Shown: piece by piece, positions 18,101-24,663 of the stretch
Layout of the letters: the number at the start of each line of letters is the position of its first letter
How positions within the stretch are numbered: the stretch's first letter is position 1
Source of the DNA: Paraburkholderia lacunae
GTDB taxonomy: Bacteria; Pseudomonadota; Gammaproteobacteria; Burkholderiales; Burkholderiaceae
Assembly (NCBI RefSeq): GCF_003353175.1
Contig: NZ_QHKS01000016.1
Span: forward strand, 121,946-185,945
Length of the DNA: 64,000 bases
Reading direction: 5' to 3'
Notes under the pieces: generated by a model
The model's database searches: none
Told to the model about the DNA's origin: nothing
What the model saw: only the letters and a program-made list of their open reading frames with translations
Made by a program: the position numbers and the translations under genes

Positions 18101-18234
18101 ATTTCGACCTGGCAAAAGCGTGCCGCGAACGCCAGCGCAAGCAAAAATGCCGCTGCCAGCCCCCATTTGAGCCACTTCCAAACGGGTGCCCTACCCGCCG
18201 CGCGAAGCGGAAACCGAACCAGTGGCCGATTCAT
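15157..18234 (-). CDS. Bifunctional penicillin-binding protein-like transglycosylase/transpeptidase
   Basis: A 1025-residue envelope protein with one N-terminal membrane anchor (WLKWGLAAAFLLALAFAARF). A GT51-like transglycosylase domain follows, with FIEDRYL (motif 1 glutamate kept) and GGSTLATQIEKF (motif 2). Motif 1 lacks the usual histidine/glycine spacing, so the domain is divergent. The transpeptidase domain shows the active-site serine tetrad STAK in GSTAKLRTL and the KTG box in YGKTGTGD near the C-terminus. The start at 18234 was chosen for its GGAGAG ribosome site and better N-terminus. It is longer than classical PBP1a/1b. A role in peptidoglycan synthesis is inferred. Confidence 0.85.
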   Translation of the reverse strand: MNRPLVRFPLRAAGRAPVWKWLKWGLAAAFLLALAFAARFCQVEIETSRLQARYLSELTSDVGFSVADGPSHSIRFPLADHGPYDSRLGYALLPSFQQRLLERGFEIRSQARDSERMLSLADYGLFLPYAEKDQAGLQLFDGTGTPLFGAQFPGNVYDDFDAIPPLVVSSLLFIEDRYLLDPNQPNRNPAIDWGRFSRALADQGARVFNRHQSTPGGSTLATQIEKFRHSAGGRTATPPEKLRQIASASVRAYLNGPQTMPARQQIVVHYLNSVPLAAQPGIGEINGIGDGLAAWYGRDFNDVNRILNAPPTPDNLAGQGIAFRQVLSLMIAQRAPSYFLNHGYGELQRLTDSYLRLLGSNGVIPIPLRDAALSAQVELHHASRTQNADSFVARKAVTSMRSHLLTALGIPSFYELDRLDLQATGTLNNSVQQAVSERLAAAATRDGAKAAGLVGYEMLRASDDPSRIAYSFTLFERRDGANLVRVQTDSVNQPFDINSGARLNLGSTAKLRTLVTYLQIVSELHARYAPLSIAELKAVKPDPNDRLTHWALDYLSHTSDRSLQAMLDAAVERKYSASPGETFYTGGGAQTFNNFEADDNGRILTVHRAFQHSVNLVFVRLMRDIVHYEMVQTTGPSSQWLGDPAARKMYLTRFADQESRVYMNRFYTKYHGKTPDQALALLLLGVRKSPPKVATVLRSVAPDESNAWFNAKMRAALKNTPAASMLDDEDLANLYDKYAIDRFNLNDRGYISSVHPLELWTVNYLREHPDVTLNQIQSASRDVRLSTYSWLFKTRYHATQDRRIKRIVEQRAFDAIGKSWQALGYPFATLTPSYAAAIGASGDRPAALAQLIGVIANGGNKVPTESLTQLDFAKDTPYETHFKRAAVAPQQQLSPEITGVVRGLLRDVVTGGTARRLAQGMTFPNGQTFEVYGKTGTGDQRFNVFAKGARLIESRKVNRSATFVFVIGDRFYGTLTAWVHEPYAARYEFTSALSVQLLKSLAPVLQPLLEEQPTTTAAVTKVVTQ

Positions 18235-18405
18235 GGCTACTCTCCGAGGAGGGGCGCCACACTGCAAAGTCAGGCGCACCTTTGAATCAGTTTAGCGCGG
18301 AACCGATGGGCATATTTGGTTCGGTTTACCCGAGAGTGTCGCGGCGGCAACACACTTTCGCGAGGCGTGGCGGAGCGCCAATTGCCATGCGCTATTAAGG
18401 ACCTT

Positions 18406-18732
18406 TCACGCACCGAAAAACCGTTGTTTCAGGCGGTTTTGCGTACTTTGTTCCGCTACTTTCTGTCCACGCAACAACTGGATAAACTGCTCGGCCGCCG
18501 GCGAGAGCACGCCGCCCTTGCGCGTCACAATGCCGAAGGTCTGCGAAGGCGACTTCAGTTTGACCGGCACCGCGCGCAGCATTTTTTGCCGGACGAACAT
18601 TTCGGCGATATCTGTAGGTAAAAGCGACACCCGATCGGGACTGCATTGCAGTAATGCGACCGTCACAAATGTGGAGGCGGTTGAAATCGGGTTTTCCGGC
18701 ATGTCGAGTCCAGCCAGATCCATCTCCCTTTT
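18406..18732 (-). pseudogene. LysR regulator remnant (C-terminal third only)
   Basis: The minus strand encodes the last part of a LysR effector domain, beginning near DLAGLDMPENPISTASTF and running to a stop at 18406. DRVSLLPTDIAEMFV and TFGIVTRKGGVLSPAAEQFI are standard LysR end motifs. The DNA-binding domain and first effector lobe are missing. Reading further upstream enters the opposite-strand DHDPS-family remnant in a meaningless frame, so the 5' two-thirds were deleted. The original gene was probably a divergent regulator of the DHDPS-like gene. Confidence 0.75.
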
Positions 18733-19248
18733 CCGATCATGATCCGGGACGCGCCGGTCAGCGGCACGGCGCTCAGCGCGCCGTTCCTCGCCCGGCTGGC
18801 GCGCGAACTGCAAAGCGTGTCGTACTTCAAGATCGACGTGCCGCAAGCGGTGAACAAACTGCGCGAGCTGATCGAGCTGGGCGGCGATGCGATCGTCGGT
18901 CCGTGAGACGGTGAAGAAGCGATCACCTTGATAGCCGATCTCGATGCGGGCGCAACCGCTTCGATGACCGGCGGCGGCTATGCCGACGGCATCCGCCTGA
19001 TCGTCGACGCCTACGCCGCGGGCGATGCCGAAGCGGCCGCCGCGCACTATCAGCAATGGCTGCCGCTCATCAACTACGAGAACCGCCAGGGCGGTCTCGC
19101 GTCGTGCAAGGCATTGATGAAGGAAGGCGGCGTGATCCGCTCGGACGCGGTGCGCCATCCATTGCCGCCGATGCATCCGGCCACGCGTGAAGGCTTGCTG
19201 AAGGTCGCGCGCCGGCTCGCTCCGCTGGTGTTGCGCTGGGGCAGGTAA
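18733..19248 (+). pseudogene. DHDPS/aldolase-family remnant with in-frame stop
   Basis: The plus strand encodes the C-terminal half of a dihydrodipicolinate-synthase-family aldolase, from PIMIRDAPVSGTALSAPFLARL to a stop at 19246-19248. A TGA at 18904-18906 interrupts it in the segment VGP*DGEEAI, where relatives have Trp, so a TGG-to-TGA change is likely. The catalytic lysine region begins just before the stop (YFKIDVP retains the Lys), but the first half of the barrel is gone. It is therefore doubly disabled: 5' truncated and carrying a nonsense codon. A terminator follows. Confidence 0.78.
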
Positions 19249-19268
19249 CTGGATAAAGCGGTCTTGCG

Positions 19269-19308
19269 GGCCGGCATTCGCGGGATGCGGATGCCGGCCT
19301 GTGTTTTG
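19269..19308 (+). terminator. Rho-independent terminator after the aldolase remnant
   Basis: Perfect 9-bp arms GGCCGGCAT (19269-19277) and ATGCCGGCC (19291-19299) with a 13-nt loop, followed by TGTGTTTTG. Confidence 0.65.
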
Positions 19309-19392
19309 TCGATGGCTTCATCCATGCAGCGCGCTGCTGCTACCCGAGGTAAAGGCTGGACGTGTGCGTGAGATTGCCGCTAACCTAGCTGC

Positions 19393-20679
19393 ATGCAAAA
19401 CTTTTACGAAGCCACCGTCACCCGCCCTGAACATGCTCCACTGTCCGGCCGCCGCAGCGCCAACGTGTGCATCATCGGCGGCGGGCTGGCGGGTTTGTCG
19501 ACAGCGCTGGGACTCGCCGAGCGCGGCGTCACCGAGGTGGTCGTGCTCGAGGCCGAGCAAGCGGGCTTCGGCGCATCGGGGCGCAACGGCGGATTCGTGT
19601 TCGGCGGCTACAGCCTCGATTGCGCCGATCTGCTGAAAACCCTGGGCCCGGCCCGCGCGCGCGAACTCTATACGCTGACCACCGACGCCGTCGATCTGAT
19701 GCGCCGACGTATTCAACGCTACGGCATCGACTGCGACGCGACGGATGCCGGCGTGATCCTCGCCAACTGGTTCGACGAACCCGCGCGGCTCGAAACGCAG
19801 CGGCGCTTGATGCAGGAATCGTTCGGCGTCGAATGGGAGCCCGTTGCGGCGGCGCGGCTTGCCGAGCAACTGAAGACGAGCCGTTATCACGGCGGCCTGT
19901 TCGAGCGCAACGCGTTCCATTTTCATCCGCTGAAATACGTACTCGGCGTCGCCAGTGCAGCGGCCGGCGCAGGCGTGCGGATCTACGAGAAATCGTCTGT
20001 CAAACGCTTGCAGCGCGAGGGCGCCGGCTTTGTCGTGCACACGTCGCACGGCGCGATCGAAGCGCGCCACGTCGTGATGGCGGGTGGCGGCTACGCGCGC
20101 AACGTGTATGCCAGGGTCGAGCGCGCGGTGCTGCCGATTGCCACCTACGTGATGGCCACCGAACCGCTCGGCGCGCGCCTGAAAGACGCGCTCGACACCT
20201 CAGCCGCTGTCTACGACACGCGCTTCGCCTTCGACTATTACCGCCCGCTGCCCGACACGCGCATCCTGTGGGGCGGCCGCATCTCGGTGCGCGACCGCGC
20301 GCCGGAGATCATCGCGCACCTCCTGCGGCGCGATCTGCTGAAGGTCTATCCGCAGTTGCGCGACGCGCGTATCGAGTACGCATGGGGCGGCCTGATGAGC
20401 TACGCGCGGCACAAGATGCCGCAAATCGGCCGCAGCGCGGACGGCGTCTGGTACGCGGTCGGCTTCGGCGGTCATGGGATGGCGCCGACCACCGTCTCCG
20501 GCGAATTGCTGGCGGCGGCGATCTCCGGCGAACGGCCGGTGCCCGAAGCGTTCGCCACGTTCGGGCTGACGCCCGCGTACGGCGCACTCGGTCTGGCCGC
20601 CGCGCAGCTGACCTATACCACGATGCAAACGCGCGACGCGCTCGCCGCCCGGCGCCGCGCCCCGCGTGCCGCGCCGTGA
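19393..20679 (+). CDS. FAD-dependent amine/amino-acid oxidoreductase (DAO family, PuuB/OrdL-like)
   Basis: A 428-residue flavoprotein. The dinucleotide-binding fold is at about residues 22-55 (ANVCIIGGGLAGLSTALGLAERG...VVVLEAE), followed by GASGRNGGFVFGGYSLD, a signature of the gamma-glutamylputrescine oxidase/OrdL group. The C-terminal FAD region shows WGGLMSYARHKMPQIGR and VGFGGHGMAPTTVSGELLA. It probably oxidises a secondary amine or amino acid in the cytoplasm, producing H2O2 or reducing a quinone. It stands alone, upstream of a TetR gene, and downstream of the decayed LysR/aldolase pair, with which it may once have formed a catabolic locus. The substrate is not determined. Confidence 0.83.
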   Translation: MQNFYEATVTRPEHAPLSGRRSANVCIIGGGLAGLSTALGLAERGVTEVVVLEAEQAGFGASGRNGGFVFGGYSLDCADLLKTLGPARARELYTLTTDAVDLMRRRIQRYGIDCDATDAGVILANWFDEPARLETQRRLMQESFGVEWEPVAAARLAEQLKTSRYHGGLFERNAFHFHPLKYVLGVASAAAGAGVRIYEKSSVKRLQREGAGFVVHTSHGAIEARHVVMAGGGYARNVYARVERAVLPIATYVMATEPLGARLKDALDTSAAVYDTRFAFDYYRPLPDTRILWGGRISVRDRAPEIIAHLLRRDLLKVYPQLRDARIEYAWGGLMSYARHKMPQIGRSADGVWYAVGFGGHGMAPTTVSGELLAAAISGERPVPEAFATFGLTPAYGALGLAAAQLTYTTMQTRDALAARRRAPRAAP

Positions 20680-20721
20680 TGCCGTCCGATATGCCGTCCG
20701 ATATGCCGCCCGATACGCCGC
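20680..20721 (+). repeat. 12-bp direct repeat after the FAD oxidoreductase gene
   Basis: ATGCCGTCCGAT occurs twice in tandem, followed by a diverged third copy ATGCCGCCCGAT. It begins right after the stop codon. No function is evident. Confidence 0.6.
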
Positions 20722-20797
20722 CGCTTGTGCCCGGAACCCGCTCCGGACGGCCATTTCGCCATGCTAGAATGCGCCGTCACTGCCGCTCGAATACACA

Positions 20798-21493
20798 ATG
20801 AAAAAGGGAAGCAAGGCCGCCGAGCCTGATACCAACGGCATCCCGTCCGACGCCCGGCGTAGCGACGCCCGACGCAAGTACGACCCCGAACAGACCAAGC
20901 GCAACATCCTCGACGTCGCGACCCAGGAGTTCTCGGCGATGGGGCTCACGGGCGCGCGCGTCGACGCTATCGCGGAACGCACCAACACCACCAAGCGCAT
21001 GCTGTACTACTACTTCGGCAGCAAGGAAGGGTTGTATCAGGCGGTGCTGGAAAAAGTGTATGGCGACATTCGCACGCTCGAACAGGATCTGCACATCAGC
21101 GAACTCGATCCGGTCGAGGGCATGCGCGCGCTGGTGGAATTCACGTTCGACTATCACGACCGTCAGCGCGATTTCGTGCGTCTCATCACGATCGAAAATA
21201 TTCACGGCGCGAAGTACGTCGAGCAGGTGAAGACATTCAAGAGCCGCAACGCCTCGGTCATTCATACGATCGAGGATCTGCTCCAGCGCGGCATCGCGGC
21301 GGGACAGTTTCGCAGCGACATCGATGCGATCGACCTGCATCTGCTGATCAGCTCGCTGTGCTTTCACCGCATCGGCAATCGCCATACCTTCGGTACGGCG
21401 TTCGGCCGCGATCCGTCGCATCCGCGCTTGCGCGCGCGGCATCGCGCGATGATCGTCGACGCCGTGCTGCGCTTCGTACGCAAGGAAGGCTGA
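20798..21493 (+). CDS. TetR-family transcriptional regulator
   Basis: A 231-residue regulator. After about 30 charged residues the TetR helix-turn-helix is clear: TKRNILDVATQEFSAMGLTGARVDAIAERTNTTKRMLYYYFGSKEGLYQAVLEKVY. The C-terminal ligand domain contains RQRDFVRLITIENIHGAKYVEQ, seen in TetR proteins with a TetR_C domain of the aromatic-catabolism group. It converges with the MFS gene of the shikimate cluster across a bidirectional terminator. It may control that cluster or the upstream oxidase; location alone does not decide. Confidence 0.85.
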   Translation: MKKGSKAAEPDTNGIPSDARRSDARRKYDPEQTKRNILDVATQEFSAMGLTGARVDAIAERTNTTKRMLYYYFGSKEGLYQAVLEKVYGDIRTLEQDLHISELDPVEGMRALVEFTFDYHDRQRDFVRLITIENIHGAKYVEQVKTFKSRNASVIHTIEDLLQRGIAAGQFRSDIDAIDLHLLISSLCFHRIGNRHTFGTAFGRDPSHPRLRARHRAMIVDAVLRFVRKEG

Positions 21494-21498
21494 AATAG

Positions 21499-21529
21499 AA
21501 AAAAGGGACGCGGCGATCCGCGTCCCTTT
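21499..21529. terminator. Bidirectional terminator between TetR and MFS genes
   Basis: Stem GGGACGCGG / CCGCGTCCC with a CGAT loop (21505-21526), preceded by an A-run and followed by TTT, serving both convergent genes. Confidence 0.8.
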
Positions 21530-21591
21530 CGTTCTTTCACCGCGGCTTTCACCGCGGTTTGCGCAGCGGCTTTCACCGCATCAGGCGCCGC

Positions 21592-22962
21592 TCAATCCAC
21601 CAGCACGATCCGCTTGATATCGCCGACGATAAAGATGTACGACAGTGCGCCGATCAACGCGACCGCACCGATGAACACCAGCGCGCCGACAAACGAGCCG
21701 GTTGCCGCGACGATGAATCCCACCACCAGCGGCGTCACGATGCCGGCCAGATTGGCCGCAAAATTGAAGATGCCGCCGGTCACACCGAGCAGGCCGTCGG
21801 GCGCGATGTCCGACACCAGCGTCCAGCCGAGCGCCGCCATGCCCTGCGCGAAAAACGCCACCGACAGAATCGCGATCACCGCCACGTTGCTCTCGACGTA
21901 GTTGGCGAGAATGATCGTCGAGGCGAGCAGCAGGCCGGCGATGATCGGCAGCTTGCGCGCCACGTTCGGCGACTTGCCGCGCCGCAGGAGCCAGTCGGAA
22001 AAGATGCCGCCGAACATCACGCCGATCGACGCGGCAATGAACGGCATGATCGCGAAGAAGCCGATCTTCAGCCACGCCATGTGGCGCTCCGTGGCGAGGT
22101 ACGTCGGAAACCAGGTGAGGAAGAACACCAGCGTCGAATTGCCGGCGAACTGGCCGAGACAGATGCCGGTCAGTTGGCGATGCTTGAGCAGGCGGCCAAT
22201 GGTGCGCCATTCGAAGCCGCTCGCGGCCTTGGCGGCGGAAGCCTCGGATGCGTCAGCCGCCTTCGTCCGATGCGTCAAGCCGCCACCCGCTTCGATATAG
22301 TCCAGCTCCGCCTTATTGGCCGACGGATGATCGCGCGGCTCGCGATAGAAGGCCCACCACACGAGACCGAACACGATGCCCACGCCGCCCACCACGTAGA
22401 ACAGCGAACGCCAGCCGAACGCGCCCATCAGCGCGAACAGCAGCGGGCTGAAAAAAGCGAGGCCGATATATTCGCCGACGGTGTAGGTGCCGGTTGCCAT
22501 CGCACGTTCGCTCTGCGGAAACCACGTCGCCACCACCCGGCTATTGGTCGGAAAACACGGCGCTTCCGTCACGCCGAGACCGAGCCGGAACACGAACAGC
22601 GCGCCGATGCTATGCACGAGCCCTTGCGCGAGCGTGCACAGCGACCAGAATGTCATCGACAGAAAATACGTGAGCTTGCTGCCGAAGCGGTCGAGAAACA
22701 GTCCGCCCGGGATCTGCGAGGCCACATAGCTCCAAGAGAACACGGAGAACAACAGCCCCATCAGCGCGGCATTGATGCCGAGCTCCTTGGTCAATTGCGG
22801 CGCCGCGATACCGAGCACCGTACGGTCCAGATAGTTGATCATGGTGCCGACCGCGAGCAGCGTGAGAATCTGAAAGCGGGCTCTCGAACGGCGTGTGGTG
22901 CTGGCCGCTGCATTTGCCGGCAGCGGTGCGGCGGCGGGATTGGATTGGATGGGTTGCGGCAT
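21592..22962 (-). CDS. MFS transporter, anion:cation symporter type (probable shikimate/quinate uptake)
   Basis: A 456-residue carrier with 12 predicted spans. The ACS-family hallmarks are present: MINYLDRTVLGIAAPQLTKELG in span 1, SQIPGGLFLDRFGSKL as motif A, and RLGLGVTEAPCFPTNSRVVATWFPQSERAMATG. This group takes up organic anions such as glucarate, phthalate and 4-hydroxybenzoate. The start at 22962 gives the normal length; the reading frame upstream is open but overlaps the dehydrogenase gene. It is the last gene of the leftward aroQ-shikimate dehydrogenase-MFS set, so import of shikimate or quinate is the simplest reading. Confidence 0.85.
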   Translation of the reverse strand: MPQPIQSNPAAAPLPANAAASTTRRSRARFQILTLLAVGTMINYLDRTVLGIAAPQLTKELGINAALMGLLFSVFSWSYVASQIPGGLFLDRFGSKLTYFLSMTFWSLCTLAQGLVHSIGALFVFRLGLGVTEAPCFPTNSRVVATWFPQSERAMATGTYTVGEYIGLAFFSPLLFALMGAFGWRSLFYVVGGVGIVFGLVWWAFYREPRDHPSANKAELDYIEAGGGLTHRTKAADASEASAAKAASGFEWRTIGRLLKHRQLTGICLGQFAGNSTLVFFLTWFPTYLATERHMAWLKIGFFAIMPFIAASIGVMFGGIFSDWLLRRGKSPNVARKLPIIAGLLLASTIILANYVESNVAVIAILSVAFFAQGMAALGWTLVSDIAPDGLLGVTGGIFNFAANLAGIVTPLVVGFIVAATGSFVGALVFIGAVALIGALSYIFIVGDIKRIVLVD

Positions 22963-23027
22963 GTAGTCTCCAGGTCTCTCTCTGATCTGCTCGTGTGGCG
23001 CTCGTGCGGCAGTTGCGGGCTGCCGAA

Positions 23028-23882
23028 CTAGCGTCCCAGCAACGATTGGAAATGCGTGTACATGCGCTCGGCATCCGGTTCCAGTCCGGTGAAGATGCGC
23101 ATTGCGTCGACGGCCTGATAAACCGCCATGCCGCCGCCGCTCAGCGTGCGGCAGCCGATCGCTTCGGCCGCCTGCAACAACGCGGTGCGAATCGGGAAAT
23201 AGACGATATCGGCGACCCACAAGTCGCGGTGCAGCAATTCGACCGGCAACGGCAAACCGGGCAATTTCGCCATCCCGGTGGGGGTGGCGTGAATCAGGCC
23301 AGTGGCGGCTTTGAGCGACTCGGCAAGCGAGCCGCCAGCGTTCACCGTCGTCGCGGGGAAGCGCTTTTGCAATTCCGCGGCGAGCGACGCGGCGCGCGCG
23401 GCATCCACGTCGAACAACGTGAGCGTTTTCGCGCCCATCGTCAGCGCGGCATGGGCGACCGCCGCGCCGGCGCCGCCCGCGCCCAGCTGCACGACGCGCT
23501 CGAGCGACACATCCGGCAAACCGCGCTGAAACGCGCGGGCGAAACCGGACCAGTCGGTGTTGTGGCCGATGCGTTTGCCGTCTTTGAGCAAGACGGTGTT
23601 GACCGCGCGGAGCGCGCGCGCGTCGTCGGACAGTTCGTCGAGCAGCGGAATAACGCTCTGCTTGCACGGGTACGTGATGTTCAGGCCGTTAAAACCCATG
23701 CGCTCGGCCGCAACCAGCAGATCGGACAGCGCGCTGACGTCGAGCTTCAATGCTTCCAGATCGATGCGCCGGTAGACATAGTGCAGGCCGAGCCGGCTGC
23801 CTTCTTCCTCATGCATCGCAGGGGTCAGCGAGCCGCCGATCCCCGAACCGATCAAGCCGACAAGATAAGACTTCGTGTTCAT
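23028..23882 (-). CDS. Shikimate/quinate dehydrogenase, probably NAD+-dependent (AroE family)
   Basis: A 284-residue AroE-family enzyme. Catalytic Lys lies in NITYPCKQSVIPLLD and catalytic Asp in GHNTDWSGF. The nucleotide loop is GAGGAGAAVAHAAL. The next strand ends LFDVDAARA, with an Asp where NADP-using biosynthetic AroE proteins carry NRT..R. In quinate/shikimate dehydrogenases of the Corynebacterium type this Asp selects NAD+, which fits catabolism. It oxidises shikimate to 3-dehydroshikimate (and perhaps quinate to 3-dehydroquinate). Its ATG overlaps the aroQ stop as ATGA. The cofactor assignment is inferred from sequence. Confidence 0.87.
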   Translation of the reverse strand: MNTKSYLVGLIGSGIGGSLTPAMHEEEGSRLGLHYVYRRIDLEALKLDVSALSDLLVAAERMGFNGLNITYPCKQSVIPLLDELSDDARALRAVNTVLLKDGKRIGHNTDWSGFARAFQRGLPDVSLERVVQLGAGGAGAAVAHAALTMGAKTLTLFDVDAARAASLAAELQKRFPATTVNAGGSLAESLKAATGLIHATPTGMAKLPGLPLPVELLHRDLWVADIVYFPIRTALLQAAEAIGCRTLSGGGMAVYQAVDAMRIFTGLEPDAERMYTHFQSLLGR

Positions 23883-24334
23883 TTAGCCGCCCTATTCTTA
23901 AGAATGGTTGCCATCCGTTCCAGCGCGAGCACGTAACCTTGCGTGCCGCAGCCGATGATGACAGCCTCGGCCACCGCCGAAACAAACGAGTGATGCCGGA
24001 ACGCCTCGCGCCGATGCACGTTTGAAATATGCACTTCGATCACGGGCTTTTCGATCGCGCTGAGCGCGTCGGCGATCGCCACCGACGTGTGCGTGTAAGC
24101 CGCCGGATTGATCACGATACCGTCGACCTTGGTGCGCGCCTCGTGCAGCCAGTCGATCAGCTGATGCTCGGCGTTCGACTGGCAGAAGTCGACCGACAGG
24201 TCGAGCCGCTCGCCCGCGTCGCGGCAGAGTCGCGCGACGTCGTCGAGTGTTTCCGAGCCGTAGATGGCGGGTTCGCGCGTGCCCAGCAGATTGAGATTCG
24301 GCCCATTCAGGACCAGTACCGATGCAAAACTCAT
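23879..24334 (-). CDS. aroQ: Type II 3-dehydroquinate dehydratase
   Basis: A 151-residue cytoplasmic enzyme interconverting 3-dehydroquinate and 3-dehydroshikimate. The active-site elements are all visible: LVLNGPNLNLLGTREPAIYGSETL with the lid Arg and catalytic Tyr, INPAAYTHTSVAIADAL with the Asn, and EVHISNVHRREAFRHHS with the His and Arg. The start at 24334 matches the canonical MSFASVLVLNGPN beginning; an in-frame extension to 24433 is not typical. It is the first gene of the leftward operon and divergent from quiC. Given this company it most likely serves quinate catabolism rather than aromatic amino-acid synthesis. Confidence 0.92.
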   Translation of the reverse strand: MSFASVLVLNGPNLNLLGTREPAIYGSETLDDVARLCRDAGERLDLSVDFCQSNAEHQLIDWLHEARTKVDGIVINPAAYTHTSVAIADALSAIEKPVIEVHISNVHRREAFRHHSFVSAVAEAVIIGCGTQGYVLALERMATILKNRAAK

Positions 24335-24449
24335 GACAACGACTCCTGCGAAGTGAGGCATAAAACGGGCCACGAGACGCGCCGCCTTTTTACAACGTGA
24401 GTGCAGTGTGCGCCCATTCCACGTCGTCGTCATTCGGGGTTTATCCGAA

Positions 24450-24497
24450 TTTGTACGATCTAGTTAGTTTGTATAGACTTAGGGAAACTTGTGCTAG
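24450..24497. promoter_or_regulatory. Repeated TTTGTA boxes in the aroQ-quiC divergent promoter
   Basis: TTTGTACGAT at 24450-24459 and TTTGTATAGA at 24468-24477 are direct repeats 18 bp apart in the 329-bp divergent region. The second could also act as a -35 box (TTGTAT) with TGCTAG at 24492-24497, 17 bp later, for quiC. This is a candidate regulator site only. Confidence 0.4.
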
Positions 24498-24663
24498 CGT
24501 GGGCCATTGCGGCCTGCGTCTTGCTGGCTTAAGGTAACGAAATAGATCATTTTTCGTATCGCAACATGATCGCCGCCAAGGCACGAAGGTACGCGTGCAT
24601 GGACGCGGCCGCCGGTCCGCGCCCTCTTCAGTCGCCGTTTCACCGTTTTTGCAGGAGCCGTTC

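Noticed and set aside
23879..24334. Biosynthetic aroQ of the shikimate pathway
   Set aside because: Its overlap with an NAD-type shikimate dehydrogenase gene and its divergence from quiC point to catabolism.
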